Source: CAZAGT01 sp964484515 (GTDB taxonomy: Bacteria; Desulfobacterota; DSM-4660; Desulfatiglandales; HGW-15). From it: a DNA stretch of 20,437 bases. The position numbers and the translations under genes are program-made. Position 1 is the stretch's first letter. Every line of letters begins with the position of its first letter. The stretch is from NCBI GenBank assembly GCA_964484515.1, contig CAZAGT010000045.1, positions 1 to 20,437 on the forward strand, given 5' to 3'. Below are positions 13,035 to 20,437 of the stretch, piece by piece. The notes under the pieces are model-generated. The model was not told the DNA's origin and ran no database searches. It saw only the letters and a program-made list of their open reading frames with translations.

Positions 13035-15581
13035 TTAGGTCTTCTTCCTTAGCTGATCTATCTTTGCCACAAGCAACTTGATGAGTCTTGCCATTTCGGT
13101 GGCGTCCTTGAAGCGTTCTTCGGGCTTCTTCGCCAACGCCCGATCGATAATCTGAACGCAGGCCTTTGGGATCTTGGGATTGTACTCTCTCACCGACGGG
13201 TGACGCACTTGGGTGATCTGATAGAGCAGACTGCTCAAGTTGTCACCTCGAAACGGAAGCTCGCCCGTTAGCAACTGAAAAAGCAAGACACCGAGAGAGA
13301 ATATGTCAGAACGAGCGTCAATTTTTTGTCCCATGATCTGCTCAGGGGACATGTAGTTCGGCGTACCTAGAATGACGCCGGTTCTGGTCCTAGAGGACGA
13401 AAGGGCCTTCGCGATCCCAAAATCAGTAACTTTCACCCCGCCCTCTTTCAGTAGCATGATATTGGCCGGTTTAATGTCCCTATGGATGACGTCGCATGCA
13501 TGAGCGAAACCGAGGGCGTCCGCGACTCTGGCGGTAACAGCAAGGACCTTCATAAAAGACAATAGGTTTTCTTTATTGATGAACTTGTCAAGGTCTTCTC
13601 CCTCCAACAATTCCATCGCCATATACGTGAGGTCCCGGTCTTCTCCCACGTCGTAAATCGTCACGATCGACGGATGGGACAGCCGTCCCGCGATTTCGGC
13701 CTCCCGGAAGAATCGCTCCTTTATTTCGGCAATGACGTCATCGTCGAATTCGTCCGAGAATCGGATCGTCTTGATGGCCAAGAGACGGTTGATCTTCGGA
13801 TCCAGGGCTTTGTAGACGAGCCCCATCGAACCCTTTCCAAGTTCCTCCAGGATTTGATAACGCCCGACCGTCAGTCTTGCCTCATCCGAAGATCCTTCCA
13901 GAGGGCTGGGCTCGGCTATACTCCTATATTCTTCGATTTCGGAAGATTTTACCGAAGACTTTAATCTTTGGATGCGGAGATTCAGGTCCCGATAACCCTC
14001 GCCCTCGTTGATATGTTGATAGGCCGACAGGGCCTTGTCGGTCATGCCCTCATTTTCGTATTCAAGGCCCAGCTTGTAGATGAGGTCTTTGGTCTGATCA
14101 TTCAGCGGCAGCCTTCGAAATTGGTCGAAGGCCAAATCCAGCCGCCCTCGGGCTTGATGATCAAGCCCGAGCGAACGGATCGCCTCCGTCGCCCCCCCTG
14201 TGGTGACGGCGCCGGTAAACTTCTGCTTCACCAAAACGAGCAAGTATACGCTTATGAGACAACAAACGACATACGTGGGTTTAAACCACAGATCCAATTG
14301 GAGAAACATGTAGAAGCTGCAAATGAGGACCAGGAGGATCAGCACCCCCAATAGGCCCGTGCGCGCCAACATCCCCATCCGGGGTGTGAAATAGCCGGCA
14401 AGCAGCCCTAGCAGCAATATGGCCAGCGTCTCAAAGTAACCCATGAGGGGCGGGCGAACAATCGCGCGGCCTGTTAGCGCGTTTTCCAGGACATGGGCGC
14501 TCTGTTCGGTTTCCGACATAGCTGGCGAGATCGGCGTATCAATGCCCCTTTCTTTTGTCGCGCCGAACCCGATCAGGACGATTTCCTCGGCCAGGGCCGA
14601 CGCTGTTGCCTCGTCTTGGAGGACATCGATAAACGAGTATCGGCTAAAAAACGCACCATTTCTATACCTTACAAGCAATTCACCATCGCTCAGGGGGATG
14701 GCGGTATCCTTCAGTCGAATCCGGTTCGATTCGACCCGGACTTGTTCAGGTTTCTGATCGAGGTGAGCGATGGCGACTCGGAGCGGAAATGAAGGGATGA
14801 ACATCCCCTTATAATTGATGAACATAGGGTATGATCGTCCGCCCGTGGAACCTGCTCCAGAGGGACTAGCAGCCCCTAGGCCTAACGCAGCCTCGGTCAG
14901 CTCACGGAACGGTAGAAAGAGCTCCTCGCAAAAAAACCTCTGCTTCATCCAAGTGGGAACATCCTGTTGGGTCAGGTATCCATCTTGAAGGGCCGACATC
15001 ACTTGTTCCGCGCTGTTTCCACCCTCAAAGTGCCCCTGATGGCTGAAAGCCGGCAGGATGACCTTGCCGTTTTCTGCTACGGCATTGACAAGCTTACGGT
15101 CCCCATCAAGCTTCGCGGTTATTTCGCCGAGATTTTCGAGAACCCACTTCTTGTAGGCTGCTCCGCCTTTACCGGCCGGATAGGCTTGCGCCTTTTCGAT
15201 GAAACCTTTCACCTCGTTAAGGCCGAGGTTGGGCTCTTTCTTCACAAAAGGGAGGTTGAGACCGACGATTCGCCCGGCCTGGCTGTTGAGCTTTGTGAGC
15301 AGTTCGGCAATGATAAAGCGCGGCCACGGCCACTCTCCAAGGCGGTTTGTGCTTTTCTCGTCGATCTCGATGATCGCGATTCGGCTGTGGTTACGGTTAT
15401 TCGACGATAGAGATCGCATCTCAGCGTCGTATAGGAGTCCCTCAACGCCTTCAAAGAACGGCAGTTTTATCCACGAAAGACCGATGAAGAGCACCACAAT
15501 GATGCCCCCCAATAGGAGATCCAGGTTTGACCGCCCTTTCGTAATCCTCAATATGCCCCCAATGACGCCCTCAGCAGGCAC
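13035..15581 (-). CDS. CHASE2-domain transmembrane Ser/Thr protein kinase
   Basis: An 848-residue Hanks-type kinase with an extracytoplasmic sensor. Order: membrane segment (22-40); CHASE2 domain (about 45-375) including DEKSTNRLGEWPWPR near 74-88; three membrane segments (about 380-398, 406-428, 434-452); a helical linker with TPR-like repeats (470-545); and the kinase domain (575-845). Kinase motifs are GKGSMG (583-588), K604, HRD (700-702), DFG (720-722), GTPNYMSPEQI and DARSDIFSLG, so it should be active. The catalytic domain is C-terminal and the sensor N-terminal, the reverse of PknB. The start is uncertain: GTG at 15581 has a poor ribosome-binding site, and TTG at 15551, preceded by GGGGG, would remove 10 residues. 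A strong promoter lies about 110 bases upstream. The CHASE2 ligand is unknown. Confidence 0.92.
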   Translation of the reverse strand: MPAEGVIGGILRITKGRSNLDLLLGGIIVVLFIGLSWIKLPFFEGVEGLLYDAEMRSLSSNNRNHSRIAIIEIDEKSTNRLGEWPWPRFIIAELLTKLNSQAGRIVGLNLPFVKKEPNLGLNEVKGFIEKAQAYPAGKGGAAYKKWVLENLGEITAKLDGDRKLVNAVAENGKVILPAFSHQGHFEGGNSAEQVMSALQDGYLTQQDVPTWMKQRFFCEELFLPFRELTEAALGLGAASPSGAGSTGGRSYPMFINYKGMFIPSFPLRVAIAHLDQKPEQVRVESNRIRLKDTAIPLSDGELLVRYRNGAFFSRYSFIDVLQDEATASALAEEIVLIGFGATKERGIDTPISPAMSETEQSAHVLENALTGRAIVRPPLMGYFETLAILLLGLLAGYFTPRMGMLARTGLLGVLILLVLICSFYMFLQLDLWFKPTYVVCCLISVYLLVLVKQKFTGAVTTGGATEAIRSLGLDHQARGRLDLAFDQFRRLPLNDQTKDLIYKLGLEYENEGMTDKALSAYQHINEGEGYRDLNLRIQRLKSSVKSSEIEEYRSIAEPSPLEGSSDEARLTVGRYQILEELGKGSMGLVYKALDPKINRLLAIKTIRFSDEFDDDVIAEIKERFFREAEIAGRLSHPSIVTIYDVGEDRDLTYMAMELLEGEDLDKFINKENLLSFMKVLAVTARVADALGFAHACDVIHRDIKPANIMLLKEGGVKVTDFGIAKALSSSRTRTGVILGTPNYMSPEQIMGQKIDARSDIFSLGVLLFQLLTGELPFRGDNLSSLLYQITQVRHPSVREYNPKIPKACVQIIDRALAKKPEERFKDATEMARLIKLLVAKIDQLRKKT

Positions 15582-15687
15582 CTTAGAAAGTGGGTTAGCG
15601 GTAACGGTTTTCTCTTTTTAGAACGCAACAAGACTACACCACACAGGGCTTCCGCTGCTGCCGCGGATGCTGGCTTAAAAGGAAAAA

Positions 15688-15716
15688 ATTCTATCATAAC
15701 AATAGCTTAATGTCAA
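15688..15716 (-). promoter_or_regulatory. Sigma-70-type promoter of the kinase operon
   Basis: On the minus strand a perfect TTGACA (15716-15711) is followed after exactly 17 bases by TAGAAT (15693-15688). This differs from consensus by one base. It lies about 107 bases before the kinase start and just beyond the RNase G gene end at 15788, so the kinase-phosphatase-FHA genes can be expressed independently of rng. No operator-like repeat was noticed around it. Confidence 0.75.
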
Positions 15717-15787
15717 TGGAAAAGGGCAAGAGCGCGAACAGGACGTGTCTTACGGAAGGCAGGCGGGTGTACGCCGATGGTAGCACC

Positions 15788-17317
15788 TCAAGGGCTGATT
15801 TCGTATTGTTCCCAATGAAGGCTATCGTCAGCCAGGATAACGATGCGCCGGGCGGTTTTCTTTTCAATATCGATAATCGATTCCTGTTCGTCTTCTTTAA
15901 GGGCGTTATCGATATCAGGATGAACTTTGATGTATATGTGATCGGCATCCGGAGACTGGAGCGCCTCCCTCTCCAAATCCCTGAATATCTCGCAGCAAAC
16001 CGTCTTCTTTGATTTCAGAGTGCCTTGGCCTTCACAATAGTAACAGGGTTCGCTTAGCACTCGGTTCAGGTTCTCACGCGTTCTCTTGCGTGTCATTTCA
16101 ATGAGACCCAATTCGGACATCTGTGAAATATGGGTCTTGGCCTTATCCCTGCTTAGGGCCTCTCTCAAGGCCATAAAAACCCTTTCGCGGTTTGCCTTTT
16201 TCTCCATGTCGATGAAATCAATGATAATCAAGCCGCCGATGTTCCTCAGGCGAAGTTGGTAGGCGATCTCCTTGACGGCCTCCAGGTTGGTCTTGAGGAT
16301 GGTCTCTTCGAGATTCCGCTTGCCGACGTAGCTCCCCGTGTTAACGTCTATGGCCGTTAAGGCTTCAGTGAGTTCTATCACGATATAGCCGCCGGATTTC
16401 AGCCATATCTTTTTTTCCAGGGCGCGCGAGATCTCCATTTCAATGCCGTAAGCATCAAAGATCGGTTCGGCTCCATCGTAGAGCTCGACCGAATGTTTCA
16501 ACCTCGGGGCGAAGGTCTTAATGAACTGCACAATACTGGCGTATTCTTCCCCTGAATCGATGATGAGTCGGTCCACTTCCTGGGTGAATAGATCGCGCAC
16601 CGACCGCAATGAGATGCTAAGATCTTTGTACAAGAGTGACGGACTAGGCAGATTTGCCATCCGTTTTTGGGTGCTCATCCAAAGTTGCAGCAGGAAATCC
16701 ATCTCGGACTTGAGCTTGGCCTGATCGGCACCTTCGCTCACGGTCCGAACGATGAACCCAAACTCATCCGTTCTGATCTCCTGTATAATGCTTCTCAGTC
16801 TTTCTCTTTCTCCAGGATCTTCGATTCTTCGAGAAACACCGATGTGATTGACCGTTGGCATGAGGACGAGATGGCGACCCGGTATGGATATATAGGAAGT
16901 CACTCGTGCCCCCTTATTTCCAATCGGTTCTTTTGAGATCTGAACCATGATATCTTGACCCTCTTGGAGAAGGTCCTCAATGCCTAGCGCAATCCCGGAA
17001 ATCGTTTCCGCGGTTTCCTGATCCTTTTCAGAGGCTGTTTCTTCACCTTCGTGGCTGTTACGGAGCATGCTCTGCTCCAACTCGCGGAAGTCTCTGTTGA
17101 CATCCGCGACATACAAAAATGCGGTCCTATCGAGACCGATGTCGACAAAGGCCGCTTGCATGCCTGGAAGAACCCTCACGATCCGACCACGATAGATGTT
17201 GTCCATCAATTCCTGTCCCGTCTTGCGCTCAATGTGGAGTTCCACTACCGTCCCGTTTTCGACGAGCGCAACACGAGTCTCGTGGGGTCGTGTATTGATG
17301 ATCAATTCACTTGGCAT
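15788..17317 (-). CDS. rng: Ribonuclease G/E family endoribonuclease
   Basis: A 509-residue endoribonuclease of the RNase E/G family, RNase G type because it lacks the long C-terminal scaffold of RNase E. The N-terminal S1 domain (about 36-140) starts with NIYRGRIVRVLPGMQAAFVDIG. The catalytic metal ligands are D324 in AIDVNTG and D367 in IIIDFIDM, and the zinc-link cysteines are C425 and C428 in CYYCEGQG. An acidic insertion (about 80-115) interrupts the S1 domain. The enzyme cuts single-stranded AU-rich RNA, including rRNA precursors and mRNA. The start is taken at ATG 17317 (MPSELIIN), which matches the family; a frame extension to 17365 adds residues unlike it. The ribosome-binding site (AGGA, 11 bases away) is weak. 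The radical SAM/DUF2344 gene lies upstream on the same strand, an order I recall from many bacteria. Confidence 0.92.
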   Translation of the reverse strand: MPSELIINTRPHETRVALVENGTVVELHIERKTGQELMDNIYRGRIVRVLPGMQAAFVDIGLDRTAFLYVADVNRDFRELEQSMLRNSHEGEETASEKDQETAETISGIALGIEDLLQEGQDIMVQISKEPIGNKGARVTSYISIPGRHLVLMPTVNHIGVSRRIEDPGERERLRSIIQEIRTDEFGFIVRTVSEGADQAKLKSEMDFLLQLWMSTQKRMANLPSPSLLYKDLSISLRSVRDLFTQEVDRLIIDSGEEYASIVQFIKTFAPRLKHSVELYDGAEPIFDAYGIEMEISRALEKKIWLKSGGYIVIELTEALTAIDVNTGSYVGKRNLEETILKTNLEAVKEIAYQLRLRNIGGLIIIDFIDMEKKANRERVFMALREALSRDKAKTHISQMSELGLIEMTRKRTRENLNRVLSEPCYYCEGQGTLKSKKTVCCEIFRDLEREALQSPDADHIYIKVHPDIDNALKEDEQESIIDIEKKTARRIVILADDSLHWEQYEISP

Positions 17318-17442
17318 AAAGGTTCGAGTCCTGGAAAAAGTGACGTGATGTCCGGACAAGAGCACCGACTTCGTTCATGCATTCGGTCGAAGGCAATCGC
17401 CACCACTGCTCATAACGAAGCTGTCGAAAAACCGATTTCTCT

Positions 17443-17698
17443 GAGGCTGATGGAAAATGCCCATCCCGCTCTCTTCGAGCGGGACGAAACCGGGGACCCG
17501 CCCCGAAGGGGTGGGGACTGAGCCGAGCGAAGCGAAGGTAAAGAAACCCCGAAGAATGAGGCGTACATAGAAGTACACCCCCATGACGAGGGATGAGGTT
17601 AACGCAGCCCTTCGGCTTCGCTCAGGGCCGTGAGTCCTTCGACTCTGCTCAGGACCGTGAGCCTGTCGAACGGCAGATGGGCCTTTCCCGACAGCCTC
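17443..17698. repeat. 256-base inverted-repeat element, MITE-like
   Basis: The intergenic space 17318-17723 contains a unit bounded by 23-bp imperfect inverted repeats: 17443-17465 (begins GAGGCTG, ends GCCCATC) and the complement of 17676-17698, agreeing at 19 of 23 positions. A second, weaker left end, GAAGCTGTCGAAAAA (17417-17431), matches the right end at 12 of 15. Inside are a perfect TCCCGCTC/GAGCGGGA hairpin (17464-17484), CCCC-GAA-GGGG, GTAC/GTAC around ATAGAA, and the tandem repeat listed separately. There is no open frame worth calling, and no target-site duplication was seen. It resembles, from memory only, an intergenic repeat common in deltaproteobacterial genomes. It separates rng from the radical SAM gene. 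Confidence 0.6.
17609..17662. repeat. Two tandem copies of a 27-base repeat
   Basis: Copies at 17609-17635 and 17636-17662 agree at 22 of 27 positions; both begin CCTTCG and contain GCTCAGG and CCGTGAG. A partial third copy (CTGTCGAACGG) follows to 17673. On the minus strand this reads as the widespread CCTGAGC...GTCGAAGG type of intergenic repeat. An opposite-facing relative, ACTGAGCCGAGCGAAG, lies at about 17518-17533. The block appears to be inserted in the larger inverted-repeat element. Confidence 0.7.
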
Positions 17699-17723
17699 AA
17701 CAGGAGCCTCGTAAGCGGAGCCA

Positions 17724-20237
17724 TCAGATCTCAGTGACTTGCCTGGTTTTCAACAGTCCGACACGGCTCACCTGAGCGTCATCCAAATGAAATATCCCCT
17801 TGACGATATCGATGGGCCTTAGCTCAGGCTGAGCTCCGTGCCGGATGACCAATTCGAGCCTACCTTGGGATAGACGTTTCATAGATTTGACAAGGGGTTT
17901 GGCGTCGACCACGTATGCATCCCTTTTCCTTGTCTTGGTGATTGGATAGTGACTAGCTCGCAAGAAGTCTTCGATCGCGCATTGATCAATCGGGAGGCCG
18001 TTGAAGGTGACACGAAAATGGCTTTCCCTCGGTTTAGGTTTTTTTCTGTCGTGTGTAATGTACTCCATATCGATCAGTTCGATTCCTTGCGGAAGCTGAC
18101 GATCGATTCTGTCCCTTAGGGCAGAGATGGGCAAGGCCCCAACCAGCTCGATTTCACAGACCTCTTGGAGGCTTTCCATGCCCACCGGCAAGGCGGTGGA
18201 AAAGGAGATCTTCGGGATGGGATGATATCCTTCGGAATAGACCATGTTCAGCCCGGCCCTTCTGAATGCCCGTGCGAAGAGTCGAATCATGTCAAGGTGA
18301 CTAAGCAGCCGCGCGATCCCGACCTTAGAAAAGGTCAGGCGGTATCTTGCTACTGGAACTGGTTGATGCTTTGGGCGCTGGCCTTCACGCACAATCGAGG
18401 GCACTCCATCGATGTGTATGATCGGGGCGACTTCCTGGTGATCGCAGACACCGCATCCCAGGCATCTATCCCGGCAATCCTCGGTTACCTTTCCCTCCCT
18501 AGCCCGTTGCCACTCTCTGACGAGATAGGTTTTTTCGACTCCGCAATGGATATGATTCCAAGGTAGGGTTTCCTCTATCGACCTCGATCGCAGGAGATAG
18601 AAATCGGGACTCAGGCCAAACCGTGCGAAGGCCGTTTGCCAGATATCCATCTTATACTGTTCGCTCCAGGCATCGAATCTGGCTCCCATATGCCAGGCCT
18701 CGGTCAGCACGTACGTCAGCCTTCGGTCTCCTCTCGCGAAGATGCCCTCCAGCCAGCTCATTTCCGGCTGGTTCCATTTGACACGGATGCGGCTATCCCT
18801 GAGGTTGCGCTGGACGAGTTTCATGCGCCGATGACTCTCCGCCACGGTAATCTGGGGAGACCACATAAAGGGCGTATGGGATTTCGGAACAAAGGTGGCG
18901 AGACTTACATTCAACTTGGCCCTCTTGCCGCTTTCCCTGGCGACACGCGCCACGTTCTCGGCAAGCCGTGCAATGTCCTCAAGGTCCTGATCCTCTTCGA
19001 ACGGGAGGCCAACCATGAAGTACAGCTTCATCAGGTTCCAGCCGGCACCGTAGACCTTGTGGGCCATATCCAAGATATCGGCGTTTGTCAGGCCCTTATT
19101 GATACGACGTCGAAGTCGGTCACTGCCCGCTTCCGGGGCAAGCGTGAATCCGGTCTTGCGGACCCGTTTGATCTCCTCGAGCCAGGCCGGATCGAGCGTA
19201 TCGACCCGAAGGGAAGGGAGGCTGAGCGCCGTCTTCTGATCAGATTGCCTGTCCATCAGGCTCTTCAAGAGTGGGCCGATGCAGCTGTAGTCACCCGTGC
19301 TGAGGGACAGCAGGGAGAGCTCGCTAAAGCCGGTCAGCTTTAACGCCTTTTCAGCGCTCATGATCACCGATTCAGGGTGACGTTCTCGCACCGGACGGTA
19401 GATCATACCCGCCTGGCAAAAACGACATCCTCTGGTACAGCCGCGAGCAATCTCGACCGCTAACCGGTCGTGGACAAGTTCCGGGAAAGGTACCACCGGG
19501 GCCTCCGGGAAGGGCACTCGATCGAGGTCCGCGACAATCGCCTTTTCAACTCTTTCACAACGGGAACTCAGTGACTCGATTGAACTGAGAGGGCCATCCG
19601 CCCTATAATGGGGTTTGAAGAGGGGCGGCACATAAACCCCCTTTATGCGAGCCAAATCCGCCTGCATCTGTTCCTTGCTCTTTACGCCCTTCTTCTTCGC
19701 AGCCCGGGTTAACACAGCGATATCGAGGATGGCGTCTTCGCCGTCTCCGATCACAAAGGCATCGAAAAGTTCCGCCACAGGCTCAGGATTAAAACAGGCC
19801 GGACCGCCGGCGATGATAAGCGGGTAAGAGGGATCCCGTTTCGCAGAGTAAAATGGGATTCTACATAGATCGAGCATGGTAAGTACGTTGGTATAAGAGA
19901 GCTCGTGTTGAAGGCTGAAACCGATAATATCGAACTCTGCTAAACTTCGAGCTGTTTCAAGCGTAACCAGCGGAAGATCTCGCAGTCGTAGCTCCCGCTC
20001 CAAGTCGACCCAAGGAGTAAAGACCCTCTCGGCCGCGATCCAATCGTGGCGGTTCAACAAATGGTATAGGATCTTGAGTCCCACATGGGACATACCCACT
20101 TCATAGACATCCGGAAACGCCAGCGCGATCGATAGCTCGACCTTGGAGGGATCTTTCTTGATTGCGTTTATCTCGTTGCCGATATACCGAGCCGGCCGCC
20201 TGACGTGGGCAAACCAGCTTTCCTCTAGGATAGACAT
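17724..20237 (-). CDS. Radical SAM protein fused to DUF2344 domain
   Basis: An 837-residue protein joining two parts usually described separately, a TIGR03960-like radical SAM protein and a DUF2344 (TIGR03936-like) domain. Residues 1-200 resemble a B12-binding-like Rossmann region (FPDVYEVGMSHVGLKILY) without a visible DxHxxG motif. The radical SAM core carries CTRGCRFC with C267, C271 and C274 for the 4Fe-4S cluster that cleaves S-adenosylmethionine. A further cluster, C588, C592, C595 and C598 (CRDRCLGCGVC), lies between the core and the DUF2344 part, which starts near 630 (RYRLTFSKVGIARLLSHLDM). The reaction is not known to me; location beside rng suggests RNA or ribosome chemistry, but this is inference. 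The ATG at 20237 has GGGGAG 9 bases upstream. The protein is cytoplasmic and shows no sign of damage. Confidence 0.88.
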   Translation of the reverse strand: MSILEESWFAHVRRPARYIGNEINAIKKDPSKVELSIALAFPDVYEVGMSHVGLKILYHLLNRHDWIAAERVFTPWVDLERELRLRDLPLVTLETARSLAEFDIIGFSLQHELSYTNVLTMLDLCRIPFYSAKRDPSYPLIIAGGPACFNPEPVAELFDAFVIGDGEDAILDIAVLTRAAKKKGVKSKEQMQADLARIKGVYVPPLFKPHYRADGPLSSIESLSSRCERVEKAIVADLDRVPFPEAPVVPFPELVHDRLAVEIARGCTRGCRFCQAGMIYRPVRERHPESVIMSAEKALKLTGFSELSLLSLSTGDYSCIGPLLKSLMDRQSDQKTALSLPSLRVDTLDPAWLEEIKRVRKTGFTLAPEAGSDRLRRRINKGLTNADILDMAHKVYGAGWNLMKLYFMVGLPFEEDQDLEDIARLAENVARVARESGKRAKLNVSLATFVPKSHTPFMWSPQITVAESHRRMKLVQRNLRDSRIRVKWNQPEMSWLEGIFARGDRRLTYVLTEAWHMGARFDAWSEQYKMDIWQTAFARFGLSPDFYLLRSRSIEETLPWNHIHCGVEKTYLVREWQRAREGKVTEDCRDRCLGCGVCDHQEVAPIIHIDGVPSIVREGQRPKHQPVPVARYRLTFSKVGIARLLSHLDMIRLFARAFRRAGLNMVYSEGYHPIPKISFSTALPVGMESLQEVCEIELVGALPISALRDRIDRQLPQGIELIDMEYITHDRKKPKPRESHFRVTFNGLPIDQCAIEDFLRASHYPITKTRKRDAYVVDAKPLVKSMKRLSQGRLELVIRHGAQPELRPIDIVKGIFHLDDAQVSRVGLLKTRQVTEI

Positions 20238-20437
20238 TAGAATATACTCCCCTTAGGGCAACTGTATCACTATCACACTGCGTCTTTGAAACCAACGCGA
20301 GGTGTCAATCTTAAAAAGCTAGACGATTACGGGCAACCACGTTTCCTCTCGGCCTTGTATGAAACTCCATGAAATGAGGTCTATGATACCTTAACGCCCG
20401 GCCATGGGGGTCTCTTTTCAAAAACGAAACGTTACCT
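20238..20437. other. Upstream region of the radical SAM gene, window edge
   Basis: These 200 bases hold no open frame I would call. On the minus strand a TTGACA occurs at about 20305-20310, but no acceptable -10 element lies 16-18 bases beyond it, so I do not call a promoter. The region continues past the end of the window. Confidence 0.4.

Noticed and set aside
17609..17662. Possible CRISPR array
   Set aside because: Only two directly abutting copies, no spacers and no cas genes in the window.
17593..17775. Short frame across the tandem repeat
   Set aside because: It is translated repeat sequence and runs into the end of the radical SAM gene on the other strand.
20305..20310. TTGACA as a promoter for the radical SAM gene
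   Set aside because: No acceptable -10 hexamer at 16-18 bases distance.

Overview
The window looks like the chromosome of a Gram-negative, anaerobic-type bacterium, most likely a deltaproteobacterium (Desulfobacterota or a relative). The reasons are an Mla outer-membrane lipid transport operon (so two membranes), a corrinoid adenosyltransferase beside an acyl-CoA dehydrogenase, a fused radical SAM/DUF2344 protein beside RNase G, and a CHASE2 Ser/Thr kinase with its phosphatase and FHA protein. The assignment is an inference from gene content; there is no rRNA or other marker gene here. No tRNA, rRNA, CRISPR array, phage gene or transposase was found.

Left part, plus strand (1-5400): the end of mlaE, then mlaF, mlaD and mlaC, which form an inner-membrane ABC/MCE phospholipid transporter and its periplasmic carrier. 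mlaC is set apart by a 375-base gap with a GC-rich chain of hairpins directly before its ribosome-binding site. A clear intrinsic terminator closes the operon. A BtuR/CobO-type adenosyltransferase and a long acyl-CoA dehydrogenase follow.

Middle, plus strand (5400-11240) with one minus-strand gene: a Ski2/Mtr4-like DEVH RNA helicase, a stand-alone DUF123 (GIY-YIG-like) nuclease, a convergent secreted ComEA-like helix-hairpin-helix protein (minus strand), a 547-base gap with no recognisable gene, a DUF1786 actin-fold ATPase-like protein, and a 73-residue two-CxxC protein.

Right part, all minus strand (11304-20237): reading leftward from 20237, a radical SAM/DUF2344 fusion protein, a 256-base inverted-repeat-bounded intergenic element, RNase G, then a near-consensus sigma-70 promoter driving a CHASE2 Ser/Thr kinase, a PP2C phosphatase and a double-FHA protein. 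The last three form a complete phospho-signalling module: sensor kinase, opposing phosphatase and phosphothreonine reader.

Most of the window is well-formed core genome with intact genes. The less ordinary parts are non-coding: the structured mlaC leader, the MITE-like element with a second repeat apparently inserted in it, an interleaved inverted-repeat pair behind the helicase gene, and palindromes in front of it.
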